This document shows, in pieces, positions 46,692 through 58,620 of a stretch of 64,000 nucleotides of DNA. Source of the stretch: Marasmius tenuissimus (taxonomy: Eukaryota; Basidiomycota; Agaricomycetes; Agaricales; Marasmiaceae); NCBI GenBank assembly GCA_029532415.1, contig JAQOTA010000051.1, positions 238,315 to 302,314 of the forward strand, read 5' to 3'. Position numbers and translations under genes: made by a program. The notes under the pieces are model-generated. The model was not told the DNA's origin. It saw only the letters and a program-made list of their open reading frames with translations, and made no database searches. Within the stretch, counting starts at the first letter, position 1; every line of letters starts with the position of its first letter.

Positions 46692-47343
46692 GGCTCACTC
46701 ACAAAGTCAGCCGCTGGTCCCGCCTGACAGGTTCCTTCATCACATCAATCTCTCAAGCTGCCGCCGCGAGGACAACCTCACCACAGCCGTCTTGCATTTG
46801 GAACCAAAACAAATAGTGTCCCCGTGCCGTTGGTGTCGGAGCCTCTGTACCTCTCCAACTCCAGCTACGCACAAATCTCGATGTAGGGAAGGTCCAGAAT
46901 AGCAAGTGAATGCGGGGACCTGGTCAATGGAACGACCGAACCTGGGTGCATGCTCAGCTGAGAATATTGTATAGTGGTTCGTCGTGACGGGGGGATGCAT
47001 TCGGAGTTCAAAAGAAAAGATTGAACACTTTGATTGTCTAAACACGTCGTAGGTTCGATATTCCATTGAAGGCTTTGAGAGTACTTTGCTGACTCGTTGG
47101 CTTTCGACAGGAGACCGAGAACACGAAATAAGAGGATCAGGTTGTAGTAAGCGGCAGGAAGCCTTGCACCGCTGTTTGTTGGGTTGTTCTCGGTGGCTGG
47201 TTTCACTGTATATGCACCAGATTCAAAAATATAGCAATGTCATTATGTATTTTCCAAACGACATCTGAAAATATGAGAGAAAGGATGGATGATGTGTCGG
47301 GCTGCAGCTACTTTGCGACGAAGGAACGAGACGCGTCATGTTA
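46692..47343. other. Conserved non-assigned segment (unit D)
   Basis: Almost the same as unit E 60000-60480 and unit A 6960-7415. Probable 3' remnant of the BTB gene (RWLSTGDREHEIRGSG at ~47090). Confidence 0.35.
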
Positions 47344-47584
47344 CAGCCCTTTGCGAAATAGAAAAATAGAATCGGTAAACGTAGACGGTGGCTCGGCCCA
47401 TTCGATGGGTGTTTCGGACGTTTTACGGGAGAGGGCAAAGTGTGTTTGAGGAATGATTGCAGGTGACTTTGGACGTGTTTGATGCGGTTTTGGAGATGTT
47501 TGATGTGGCTTTGGGGATATGGAGGTGTTTGAGGTGGATTTGGAGATGTTGGGAGGTGGAGTCAGAGGTGTTTAGAGCGGGTTG
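47344..47584 (-). mobile_element. TA-target element relative, inverted (unit D)
   Basis: 241 bp from TA-CAGCCCTTTGCG to CGGGTTG-TA, the same length and nearly the same sequence as the A (7416) and E (60483) copies. There is no left partner in this unit. Confidence 0.6.
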
Positions 47585-48830
47585 TATCTCTCCCCCTTGC
47601 TCAGCCAGACGCAGCCATGCAAGGCCTCCAAATACGCTTAGGAAGATTGCTTTGATGGGCAGAGTGACGGTGACGAGGTTTGCAGAGGGTGGCGGTAGCG
47701 TGTATGTATGAGTACAGGAAGATGTGTGGTCACGTCTGAACATCACCTGGCGTCCGCGTCAGTAAGGATGGCGGAAAACCAACTTGGAGGTCACTGGAGG
47801 CGCTCCTGGTGGGGTGATAGCGATGACCTTGCTACTTATATCATTCGTGGCCGTGGACGAATACGAGGGGTGGAGTCATGTCCTGTGGGAGATGACTCGG
47901 ATTGCGGAGAGACTACATGAGAGGACGGGACGTTAGGTATATCGAGCCATCTTGTGTGGACACAATTTGGAGCTTCATTAATCATTACTGGCGTCATCTT
48001 GATTCCCATAGGTCTGGTCTCCAGACGCCAGCCTTCTAGATGCCGACTGCACCAGGTAGGTCTTCAAAACGACATTAGTTGACCCAAGTCGAAGAGGCAG
48101 TTACGGTGCACTCACCAATGATGACCACGGCCAACAACTCGAATCCCTGGCATCGGCTGACGAACATATCCAAGATCTGTTGAAGGTGCAGTTTTATCAG
48201 GATCAAGAGTTGTAGGCATACGAGGCCGATCCCCGAAATAAGATATCCGAGGAGTAAAAGGGAAGCAGAGAGAACAGCTACAAGGACTGCAAGGCAAGCC
48301 AACGAAGTGAAAGACTCGCAGCTATTGGCTTTGCGTAGGCTTCAAGCCACCACGCTCGCCAAGAACAAGAGTCTTCATCTCTGCCTGATTCGTGGGTGAT
48401 GAGGGTGGTGCCGTCGACGAAGTGGTTGATGGTTAGGCAACACCGACAGACGTCGTCGTTTTCAGAGAAAAACACCACGTGATCGTGAAGTCGTCACTGT
48501 CTCCTCATTGTAATACGACAGAACGACTTATCTTCTGTGTTAGTACTACAGACGGCTAGCCAGGCTATCTCCTCATTTTCTTCCCCACCTCCTCCCACAA
48601 AAACGTTCCAATGGATATCGTTCATCGCACGATACAGTCATAAATCCTCCGCGTCACAACGTCCAAACAAGCAGAATATCGGTCGAAACGACATGCAGGC
48701 GAATATCTGGTGGTCATTTCTTCGATAACTGCACCAACAGCAATGTCGGCCAAGCCAAACCCAAACAGTCGTCGGCGGTTTAAAACGGGCCATTGACGAG
48801 ACATCAGAAATCTTACCAGTGCGGCTCAAG
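47585..48830 (-). pseudogene. Unrecognised multi-membrane-segment protein relic (unit D)
   Basis: Frame 48075-48302 reads LAVLVAVLSASLLLLGYLIS, then GIGLVCLQLLILIKLHL, and LLAVVIIG directly before a GTGAGT donor (48112 region), which supports a real exon end. Upstream, GAVIEEMTTRYSPACRFDRY (48622-48804). The 59-bp insertion at 48509 interrupts the SIGTFLWEEVGKK block. Confidence 0.5.
48509..48567. mobile_element. 59-bp insertion flanked by 9-bp direct repeats (unit D only)
   Basis: TCTCCTCAT occurs at 48500-48508 and 48568-48576 around a segment starting TGTAATACGACAG and ending GCCAGGCTA. Units A, B, C and E have a single, uninterrupted CTCATTTTCTTC-type site. It may be a footprint or small non-autonomous element; the inverted ends are not convincing. 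Confidence 0.45.
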
Positions 48831-48990
48831 AGGTTTTTTTCGTACGCCGAGGGAGGTGCGTGTTTCCCTTTCCCCCCCGTTCGTCGAGTTATACTAATCT
48901 ATCTTCCTGAAGCCTAGTTGATCTGACGAGTGTGATTCAAGAGGTTTTTATCGTATCATGAGGCAGGTGCGTGTTTCCCTTTCCTCCCTT
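48828..48990. repeat. Local tandem duplication in unit D
   Basis: CAAGAGGTTTTTxTCGTA followed by GGTGCGTGTTTCCCTTTCC occurs twice about 110 bp apart (from ~48828 and ~48938). The other units have it once (e.g. ~61889 in E). Confidence 0.7.
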
Positions 48991-49079
48991 TCGTTCAGTA
49001 AGACCAATCTGTCGTTCTGAAGCCTTGTTCTTATTCCCCAAAGGCGATACTACACGAACAAGACGCCATCTCCATGGAA

Positions 49080-50270
49080 CGTAACTCAAGAGACTTTGAC
49101 CATTGAATTAAAGTCGCCGATGCGACTCCCTTCAATCCCACTCTCTCACCTCCGTGATCAAACAATACACGCTCGTCGTTTGATTCTTCTCCTCACCACC
49201 ACGCTGCCATGCCCGGTACATCCATCCCATTGATCTCAGCTGTCCCTTCATTTAACTTCCGTCTCACTGCCCACATAGGGTGATAATGTTGGGTACGAAG
49301 AGGGCCCACTACGCACAGATCAGCGGCTCATTGTCGACTCTCAGGCGTACCAACAGTTGCAGCTGCGTCTCAAGGATCAAACTGGCCAGCAGTTCAGATC
49401 GAAATCAACACCTACCACGATATCAATCAGTATCTGCCTCCGAAACCGTGAGGTGATACCACTGAGGAGGCCGCGGAAGAAGAGCTGTACAAAGAGCGAC
49501 AGCATCAGGACGACGATATTCGACTATCGTTGCAGGTTTGCGCTCTTATTTCGGGCAACACATTGTTACTGGCCTGGACGTTGTTATATACGTCTGCGGA
49601 GGATTTTCTCTTCAAAAGCGGGGGAAATGGCCGTAGTAATGGCGTTATCACCGGACAAAGCACATAGCAAGTCAAGAGAAGTTGATCGCTGCCCGTAGTC
49701 AGCAGTGGTTCTGAGAGGAGCCGGAGGGAACTCGATCCCAACGGAAAAATGGAACGAACTGTATGGAACTGTATGCTTCCCCATTTCTCTTCTGCAGCCG
49801 ATACTCATGACGTTCTCAGACACTTGATGAAAAAGACATCGGGTCCTTCTCTTGTCGCCTCTCAACCGAACAGGTCGTACTGTACCAACCTCGCGATAGA
49901 GATATCTTGTTCAATATCTTCCGACCAACCTGGCACACACGAGAAACGAGGCGACGGATGAGTGTGTCTATCCCCCAGATGAGTATTCCGCCCATTGTGG
50001 CGACGAAGCTGGGGTCAATGGATCCGTTAAAGAGCACACTCTACAACCTCTTCCGAGTCTTCTGGTGCGAAGAATCGTCTTACGGGTATCACCGGGATAT
50101 AGCAGGTTGCGTTAGACGGGAGGTGGTGTGTTGCTGCCAGCCACAAGCATAATAAGAAATTGCCCGAGTTGGACCTTGCGAAGACGGATGAAGACGCCGA
50201 TCCCGTCGTAGGAGAACAGGACGAACGGCGCGAGATAGAAGTTTCAAGACCTTCAGATGGATAAAGAGTG
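49080..50270 (+). pseudogene. Gene G relic (unit D)
   Basis: Blocks in order: QLRLKDQTGQQFRSK (49357), EELYKERQHQDDDIRLSL (~49480, other frame), then ATKLGSMDPLKSTLYNLFRV and FWCEESSYGYHRD (49907-50152). VCGGF around 49590 is frame-shifted by a small deletion. Non-functional. Confidence 0.4.
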
Positions 50271-50695
50271 GTAACCCTTTTGATTTCGTGACGGACTCGT
50301 ATGCTACCTTTTCACAGAGACTACTACATCAAAACTTATTACAAGACCATGTTTGTCGTATATGCTATGTCATTCTTACTTGATATCACTTAGTGACAGT
50401 TGCGCGGAAGCTTCCCAGAAGGGCTGATTCCCGGACTGTGCCCTCGAACCTTCGATCGGATGAGGTGCGCCACGCCTGTTGCAATCTCCAGCCATGACAC
50501 CCTGCTGCCAACCCCCGACTTGTGATTGACTAACACATCCTCGAGTTAACCCGATAGTTATTAGTGCAGATATCGACGTGGCTCGGAGAATCGAGCTTGA
50601 GAAAGGTAAAGCAACAAGAAAATCTTTATATTCAATCTCAGCCGCAAGCTTCTACAACTCAGAGAGGACCCTAAACAGGCTTGAGGACGTATCTG

Positions 50696-51782
50696 TTAGA
50701 CATGAAATTCGTCAGTACACGTCTCACCGAGCGAACAGATGAAGCTCAACTCACAGTTCTCCCAGATACTTGTGTCATCCATCGTCCATTGCCAGCCCGG
50801 CTGGAATGTTCCCCTCCAGAAGTTGGTGCTGAAGGGCCCCACCAGAGAACGATCTGGGCCATCGGTACCCCACGTTTCTTCTCCAACTCTTCGACACGGA
50901 ATATAATCGCCTTGTCGGCCTCGGTCGATCCGCTCGATTGTATGTTTGTGCCAGAGTCGAGGGGGGCGTGCGAGAGCGGCACCCAAGGATCGCCAGCTCA
51001 AGACAGGAACGTATCTGGACCTAAAAAATCGTCAGCATGCGTCTCTTGCCGAGTAAATTGTTGAGGTTAACTTACGACGCTTGACTTCTCGTTCGCCTCC
51101 AGGCGCCCGTTGTTAGAGATCCAAGAAAGGGTGATCTGTACCGTCGGTACGTCTCCTTGACACAGAATATAATTGTTTTGTCGGTTCTCTATCCACCTGA
51201 TCGAGCATTGGGGAGGCGTGCAAGAACACCAGTAGTAAATCACGCTGAATTGATATGCAGGCATTCCCCTTTCCTATGAATCGTTAGATATCAACTTGTG
51301 GAAATGGATGGCAATCTACAGACGTACCTCCTCACGATGTGACAACGAAATCTTTCTCTGCATCCCAAAATTCATCAACCCATTCCGTGCAGCGATTCCG
51401 TTCAAGTAGTGGGCTAACTGCCAAGCTCTCATCGAGCTGACACCGACGTAATAAACTTTGCCATTGTGCAACGGCTTCATCGTCTCTTCAGCGGGTGTAT
51501 CGTGATCGTGACAGTGAACTTGGAGGAGATTGATGTGGGGTGTCTTCATACGCTTGAGCGAGCCGCCTACTGCGTTGAAGATGACAGCACAAGAAAGGCC
51601 CTCTGGTTGTTATATCGGTTGTGGTTGTGCAAACATTGGCCAACGTTGGCCTTGACACCAGGTTCATCATCAACGAGTCCATGGCATTCCATGGCGATAA
51701 TTACCTGGTTTCGGGGGGGGAGGCTTGTATTATATCGTTGGACGACGACGAATGGCGGTTCTAATGTTCGGGTAACGTCCAA
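50696..51782 (-). pseudogene. Aldo-keto reductase, middle and C-terminal relic (unit D)
   Basis: DEPGVKANVGQCLHNHNRYN (51567-51782), then INLLQVHCHDHDTPAEE and KVYYVGVSSMRAWQLAHYLN (51316-51549). The terminal exon is duplicated: ~51067-51180 (VQITLSWISNNG) and 50746-50982 (EELEKKRGVPMAQIVLWWGP). Closely follows unit A, including the shared deletion after KPLHNGKVYY. Confidence 0.6.
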
Positions 51783-52610
51783 CGCCCACGTTTCCGATCG
51801 TGGTGGGTATGCAACATGTCGTTCCTGGTGGAATATCGTACTGTGAGTGCAAGGTTGGGTCAGAGGCGACGTCTACTCACACACGCTTCAGGCTCGACCA
51901 CAGTGCAGTCCAGTCATTCTGACGAAAGGTAGAGGGTGTCGACTACATCCATGGTGGATTCTGTAGTGTTGGACCTAAAGGGTTGCGGATCAGGCGATAT
52001 ACACGAGCTTCGAATGTTAAATGAACTTCAGGACTTGGGAGTATCGACATCCCCGCGCGGCTACCGCAAAAGAAGCTGGGCCATCAATTCCGGGGGTGGG
52101 TTAGTTTCTAAATCGGCATATTGGGCTGGTTTGAGGGCCAGACGAGTTCGTCGACTTCAGGAAGGGACCTCGCACGAGAAAAGTGCATCTTATACGCTGC
52201 TTGCGAAGACGGTGTCCAGTGGATCAACGTGGACCTTCAATCAAATGTTTCGAGGAGGATAGGTGGGATGTCTGGGATCTGCTTTGCACGTCGGTCAGAA
52301 CAGCGATACACAGTAAAAATTTCGCAAGTCACACGCACCTTGATCCCTCCTTTCAATGTTTCTTTGTGGCTCTCCACACTGATGGGTCGATCAGGGTGGT
52401 GATAACGGATCTGGTACATGGTTGAGATATGATAGACACGAACGGACACAGCAAACTGACACTCACCCACCATCTGATGCAACATCGCTTGAAGGGAACG
52501 TGGAAGACCACATTGAAGGATCGTTTGAGCCCAACGACACTGCAGAGGATTAACGTCAAACGCGAATTCACCACCGTTACGATTGCTATGCACCTTGCGA
52601 GAAACCAGGC
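51783..52610 (-). other. Conserved - strand tail region, not identified (unit D)
   Basis: - strand frame 52237-52623 ends AKQIPDIPPILLETFD; frame 52353-52613 contains the hydrophobic run CIAIVTVVNSRLTLILCSVV, seen in A as well. Suggests a membrane segment in the unidentified gene. Empty site of the 1637-bp element at ~52605. Confidence 0.3.
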
Positions 52611-53260
52611 CACCGAGATACATCAGAAACCCTCAAGTCGCACTGGATCATCGTCCTGAGCTAGTTCAGAGTCGAGGTGTCAATTTCGTTCCATTTCCAT
52701 TTTGTTTGGCCTCATTCGAGAACGTCGCGCCCGCAAGCCTGGAAAATCAAAGATAAGTTGTGATATTTATTCCCGGCTCTGGTGTCATGAAAATCGGTGA
52801 GTAAGATCCAAAGCCAAAATAACGCAATACGCACGATATTATACACTGCAGACTCGGTCACAAAGCATCTCTGATCGTCAGGTGTACACTGAAAGTGTTT
52901 TATGATGGCAAGTTGAGAATGATTTGGATGTTTATACACGAGCAAGATGCTGTGAAAATTTTGCGGTCAACGGAGAGGTTGTTATATTGGTTGATGGTGT
53001 ATACGAGCTGGTGTGAGGTGAACATGGCGGTCGAGGTTGACAGTGTCATTGTCAATGTCAGCTCCACTGCCAGTCTTCCAGAGTCGCGTCAAGTAACATG
53101 ATCCATGCAAATCGCTTGACCGTTCTGCCAGCTGTGGGCGTCGTCAGGCTGGATTTTCCGTGTCTGTCGAGACCTGACCAGAGTCTCAAGCTTGCAGTTC
53201 AGCGCAGCTCAGGGTATGCTTCGTGATTTCATCCATCAATTGCCTCGGAAGATGACCAAG
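52611..53260 (-). other. Conserved - strand frame spanning the unit D/E border, not identified
   Basis: 52712-52945 reads ESAVYNIVRIALFWLWILL after PNHSQLAIIKHFQCTPDDQR; upstream to ~53260 the DRGACDWYVLGHLPRQLM block is present. Frames broken between them. Confidence 0.3.
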
Positions 53261-53515
53261 GACATACCAATCACAGGCACCTCTGTCACTATTGTCAGGC
53301 CTCAGACCTTTCCCCTCGCCACATCCTCGCCCACGACACCTCACGGAAGACTGGTTCATTAATATGGCCGCCCGACGTATCACATTTTTCTCACAGGAAA
53401 TGTGTCTATTCGCCATATTCACCACGCTCTACTGGCAGTACCTCCGCACGCCAAAAGCCTCACTGCATCGACCTCATCAAACTCTCTCGAATCTCTATTT
53501 CTTTACAGCCCTTTG

Positions 53516-53820
53516 GATGATAAATGAAGAAGGGTTGAGCGAGGGGAAGAGATACGAGCGGCAGTAAACCCGCTTCAAACACTTCCGAGTCCAGCCCAAA
53601 CATCTCCGAATCCACTCCAAACACCTCCGAATCCACATCAAACATCTCTGAGGCCACATCAAACATCTTCAAGGCCACAGCTACCTACGACCGCCCCTCG
53701 AAACGCGCCTCAACCCCTCCCGTAAAATGTCCAAAACATCGACCGAATGCTGACCGAAGGGGCGGAGCCGCCAATTTTATTTTTCTATACCTACAGTGCC
53801 AACCTTTTCGCAAAGGGCTG
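53516..53820 (+). mobile_element. TA-target inverted-repeat element, left copy in unit E at a different site
   Basis: CAGCCCTTTGGATGATAA ... TTTTCGCAAAGGGCTG, 305 bp, flanked by TA at 53514-53515 and 53821-53822. Units A, B and D have the unbroken site TTTCTTTAAAATCCCG here, and unit E is unbroken at the site used in unit A (~53355). The inner 21-bp repeats (CATCTCCGAATCCACTCCAA) number more than in A. The termini are the best preserved in the window. Confidence 0.8.
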
Positions 53821-53822
53821 TA

Positions 53823-54544
53823 AAATCCCGAAGCCCATGGATTTGATACCCTGGTCATAACTCTCTGCATAAAACCCTCCTCGTCTCATGGGAAATAACG
53901 GTATACGTCACCGTTCTCGAGGTAACACCCATCTCACAAACAGTGATTCAAGCCCCAATACTCCTCTATGGCTTCTGGCCATACTACCGGCTAACCAATA
54001 AAACTTCTCCTCTCGCAAACCGCCCTCACACTTCCCTGCCTGACTCTATCATCGCCTCGGATGCCTCGACCCTTCCTACATCATCAAATCCTCCTCAATA
54101 CCTCTCATCATCATTCTCACTCATGACGATTGCCTATACCCTCGCCGCCCTCGACGCCTTCGAACTCTCCGCCAACAATTTCGCAGAACTATGGAATTCC
54201 TCAATACCTCAAACTCACTGACCACCGAAGCCCCAATCACATCACTCTCTTGACAACCTCAGTGCTGTCTGCCGCGTGAACGAAGCGCTGCGACCACCAG
54301 GCTCGTCAACTCTTCCACTACATCCCTTTATTGCCGGGTCCTACGTTGCCTCAACCTCAGCCCAACTCCACCTCGCCACAACCTATTGCCAACGATTCAG
54401 CGAACCAGCCTACTCTCTTGGTTACGTTTTACATGGATCTGTTGGCTCTACGCTCAATGTCCGGTTATTCTATTGAATTCTGCCTCGTGATGAAAGGGAG
54501 GACCTTGAGCATTCTCGTCTCCCATCAACAATATCCCAATCACC
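53823..54544 (+). other. Head region of unit E, no recognised gene
   Basis: Same landmarks as the other units; the MTIAYTLAALDAFELSANNF frame opens at ~54124 but shifts at ~54195 because of a deletion (TGGAATTCCTCAATACC). Confidence 0.35.
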
Positions 54545-55080
54545 GTGTCGAAACCGGTCGAATACCGCCGTTTGAGAGCAACAGGACCCTAGATTTTTGT
54601 TTTGTTGTGAGTACTCTGCTCAGTGGACAATTTATGGAACCTATACTGACTGGTCCCGTCTTCACTGGGACCGATGTCGATGACTCAAACGTGAGGGTTG
54701 GAGAATCAGAGGGGTACCTGGGCATACGGTGATTGTTACACGCAATCAATGGGCGAAGAACAATTCCTTGAATTCTCGAAGGCGGCTTGGGATCGCGGAA
54801 TCAGCACCATCAATACAGGATTCGGAACGCAATACTTGCGTTTTCCTGGGGAAGGTGAGTAGTCCCTCGGAATGTCAGGAATGTACAGAGGCACTCACCA
54901 TCGACCAACGATTCAGTACAGCTACCTCGCCACCAAATTATTATTGCTTCGAGATGCTACGGGCTCATTTGGCATCAGGGCTTACGCTAACCCAAGTTTG
55001 CACGACCATAGGCAATACATTGACCAGAGAGCTATTTCAAAGCGCCGGCGGGGTCAATTTCTACCTTACAGTAGTTTACC
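54545..55080 (+). pseudogene. Aldo-keto reductase, N-terminal relic (unit E)
   Basis: The start codon has become GTG (VSKPVEYRRLRATGP, then TAG). The first intron is recognisable. LGPMSMTQT replaces MSFGS because of a deletion. KAAWDRGISTINTGFGTQYL at ~54780 is open. The middle exon (YSYLATKLLLLRDATGSFGIR, then AYANPSLHDHRQYIDQRAIS) is the most readable of the five. Confidence 0.65.
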
Positions 55081-55353
55081 TACCCAAGCCATATACTATA
55101 GCAGAGTCGCCTGTCGGCTTATCATCCTTCGAAGCTCGGGGCCTCGAGCTCTCTCGCAACCTTCGACAATTGCTTGAGACTCGGTCGGGCCTCTCGAATA
55201 CCCATCATAGCTAAAAACCGGACCTCGTCATTGTGTGATACGTTGCAAGCAATGTTTTGAATCAAATAGATACAGTAACGTCCTTCACGGTAAATACTGT
55301 GAATTCAATGCCTCGTAAAGAATCCAAATCGGACGGCAAGGTTGAAGTCTCGA

Positions 55354-58300
55354 CTACACGTTTTTGTCAGCGTCCGGACCTCCCACCACTGTCCCCTGCA
55401 CAGGGCCACTTGCACTACCACTCGCAAAATTCTCGGTTGCTACTGGTTGCTTGGGAATATTTCCCTGTTCTGCGTCCTCAACAAGTCCCTCGGGCTTAGG
55501 CTGCGGGGATGGTTTCGAATCGGATCGGCCCTCCATCTCCTTGTCACGGTCTACCTCTCCAGTATCCGCAACGTCTCTCGGGCTACCACCGGAGTCCTCT
55601 GCCTGTGCTTCGACTTCGGCTTCCAGTTGTGGTGGACGTTCACAAGGAGTAGGGGGACGGATACCTTCGTGAAGTATGTTTCTAAAGTGATCTGGTGGCA
55701 GCTCTGGATGAGCCGCTCTAACCCGCTCTATAGCATCTCGCCAACCGGTTCGATTACGAGAAAAAAGGTATCCGTAAGTTTCTCGTTCCTCCGCCAGGTG
55801 ATTATTAACGAAGGTTATCAGCTTCAGCCCTGCTGAAGACATCACAAGCGGCGAGATCTTTGATTCGCCAGGGCAGTGGGATGATTCGGCATCAGATTGG
55901 GGGTACTCGTTGATATGCTTTGATAGAATTTCAACAAGTATCTCCTTGTGACTGTCCCATGCACCACCCCAATCTCTACTGAGTGAGCCCAGATATCCAA
56001 AGTCAATCTTGGGATCTGTGGGAGATAGACCGTCCAACGTCTTCCTGAGCTTTGAAAGTGGGAGGGAGAAATGGCCGGGGATAACTCTGAAGTAGTCTTC
56101 AGGAAGTTTGTGCATGCGTCGTATGATATCCATCGCCTCCAACCAATTGTATACATCGTCATCAAATATACGGATGTCATTGTAGATGGCCCTGTCAAGG
56201 ATAGTGCTGTGCATATTAGATAGAAACACATGGCCAGCAGCTGATTTGACAAGCGGGGAAGTGGTGGTTACTGTGGGTATATGGAGAGCAGAGTCCAGTG
56301 AAGACGCGATAATATGCTGAGGCAAATCCTTCATCAAAGTCACCCAATAGCATTTCGGGTCAGCTGAGCTCTGTACTATCTCTGCGTATAGACCCCAGAA
56401 GTAATCATGATTATCTGGATCTGTTATGACAGGGATAGGGAAGGGAGGTGTAGAATCTCGACCACTTTCATTCTCGCCATTCATTGACACATTGGTCCAA
56501 TGGAGAAGGCACTTCAGATGTCCCGTTTGCCTTTCGTCGGCAAGAAAATCCCTCTTTTCACCCGTCAGATGATATTCAATACCTCTCCGAGAAAGATTAG
56601 GATTAAGTGCTGCCTCAATGTCACTAACAGTCCACTTCCTCCCCGGGAGAAAGAACCATTGATCAAGGACGGCGGGCATAACAAGATGCAGGGGAAAAGT
56701 CGACAGGATATTTCGGAGATGAGGGATCATGTGTGGGCTGTCTCGCAGCTCTGCAACGAGCCAGCGGAATGCCTCGAGTTCATAAAAAGGAGGGGCAAGG
56801 TCAATGCTTGAACGTTGGAGGAGTTCAAGATCGACAGATGACCAGTCTGAGAGACTATTTATTATTTCTCTGAAGGTCGATGTTGACTCGTCAAAATTGT
56901 AATAGGCAGATCTGGTAATCCAATCTATATCATCAAGAAACGATGCCACACGGCGCAGGGGACTGAGGATGAGAGAGATAAATCTCAAGACTTGGAACAC
57001 GGCCCATGCCTGGGGTGATTTGTAAGGACATATATATTCCATGGGAGGTAGTATCGTGATGAAATCAACAGGCGAAGCTTTACTACTGGGGTATTGTCGC
57101 TTTTTCCAGAGCTTCCATGTAACTTGTCGTGCCTGTCGAATGACATCAACGGTGGGGATGATCGTAGTTCCAAAGTAGAAGAGGGCAGCAAATGCAACAA
57201 CAGCTGTCGAAATCTTGAATAGGACTGGTTGTCGCGTTCGCAACAACTCCAGTAGCCCAGCGAGGAAGAGGAAGAGGGCAATTTCGAGCAGGATCGGGAG
57301 GGATGCAAGAATCGCTGGAACCCGCCACTTTTCCAAGCTCTGATGTCGAAGCCACCGGAGCGCAAGTGCTTCAGATGGTGTGCGCGTGTGGGTATGCCGG
57401 CGATGCTCTCGGAGCCACTGCTTACAAAGAAGAGCAAACAGGGCATCAACGAGAGCGAGGATAAGGCTTAGGAACCACAGCACGTTGATCGCAACAACAG
57501 ATGAGGATATTGTGAACTCGTCGGGCTCGGAAACTGAGTTGTTGTTCAACTGCTGGGAGATTTGTTTGAGAAGTACAACAGTTGTGTCTGCCGGCGCTTC
57601 CTGAAGCCATTGATACGATTCAATGGTGAAGGCAGTGACGACCGCGGAGAAGAGACCAGCCTGACACATGAGAGAGGGGCTTCAGTCTTCTGAAGATTCC
57701 GAGATGCATATGTACGTACGAAGACCAGCAAGGTGTCGATATCATCCTTCCATCCTTCAGTGAGTCCTTCATCCAGCGCAGTGACCTCCTTCATGACGAC
57801 CTCCCAAGATTTCTCAATATCTGCGGGTTTGATTGGAATATCCTCAACACGAGTGACGATTGAGGATTCACGACTCAAACTTGGCTATTGGTAGAATACT
57901 CACCAAGGCCTCATTAGGTGTATCTTGGTTTCCCGTGGAGTTATTGTCCTTCGTTCCATCCAGCGGGGCCTTCTCCGTTACTTCTGGAGCCTGAGAAGTG
58001 ATTGAGCAAACTCTGATGTATGGCGGCGCTGGCAAAACTTTACCGTGTTCGCCTTATCCTTGCCCTTATCCTTGTCTGCGGCGCGAGGCAAGACCTCCTC
58101 TTTGGCGCTCGTGGAACCCTGTGTAAAAGTGAATGTTTAAGGCCCAGTTTGCATCGATGTAGATGAGTGCTCAGCTCACCGACGGTGCTTTATCTTCTTG
58201 CACCTCCGGCTTTGTTACAAGTTCAGAATCCCCGGGCCCGATCTTGACCAAATTTAGAGAGGTTATTTGACATGGACGAGTTATGCGAGTGTGTCGCTCA

Positions 58301-58620
58301 CTGGTCCAGGAGTCCCTTCCCGCTGAGGCTCGTCTTGCGTAGGCTGAATGACGGGATTCTGTAACGTCAGGCCGTTGAGTGATCCAGACACTTGGAGATT
58401 CAATTCAAAACCCTACCAGAGAAACATTTTCCGGCGATGACTGAGGTTGGTCGGATGGTGGAGACCGTGAGTGCTGTAAAAACACCACAGAGGACATAAT
58501 ATTGAGCTATGAGACCGAGCTCCAGCAAGTATAACATTGGAAACCCACCTGAGTTCGCGAGGAAGTTGATTTCCTTGAGCTGCGAGTTCTCTTCCTGACC
58601 GGAGGGGTTTCTGAAGACAT
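55354..58620 (-). CDS. DUF6535-family multi-pass membrane protein, copy E (8 exons, 960 aa)
   Basis: Exons on -: 58549-58620, 58417-58473, 58302-58358, 58180-58242, 58044-58118, 57904-57990, 57720-57884, 55354-57660; phase-0 introns throughout. Start ATG 58620 (MSSETPPVRKRTR). Exons 1-6 follow copy A closely; exon 7 and the membrane half of exon 8 are nearly the same as D. The mid-soluble part is private (NVSMNGENESGRDSTPPFPI, YWVTLMKDLPQHIIASSLDS). The stop codon lies ~80 bp further from the AKR relic than in the other units because of an extra segment (CCTCGTAAAGAATCC) downstream. Confidence 0.87.

Larger units (their letters stand above)
40247..53075. repeat. Tandem unit D (~12.8 kb)
   Basis: Full unit with intact DUF6535, no left TA-target element, and two small private changes: a 59-bp insertion at 48509 and a local ~110-bp duplication near 48828-48990. 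Confidence 0.9.
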
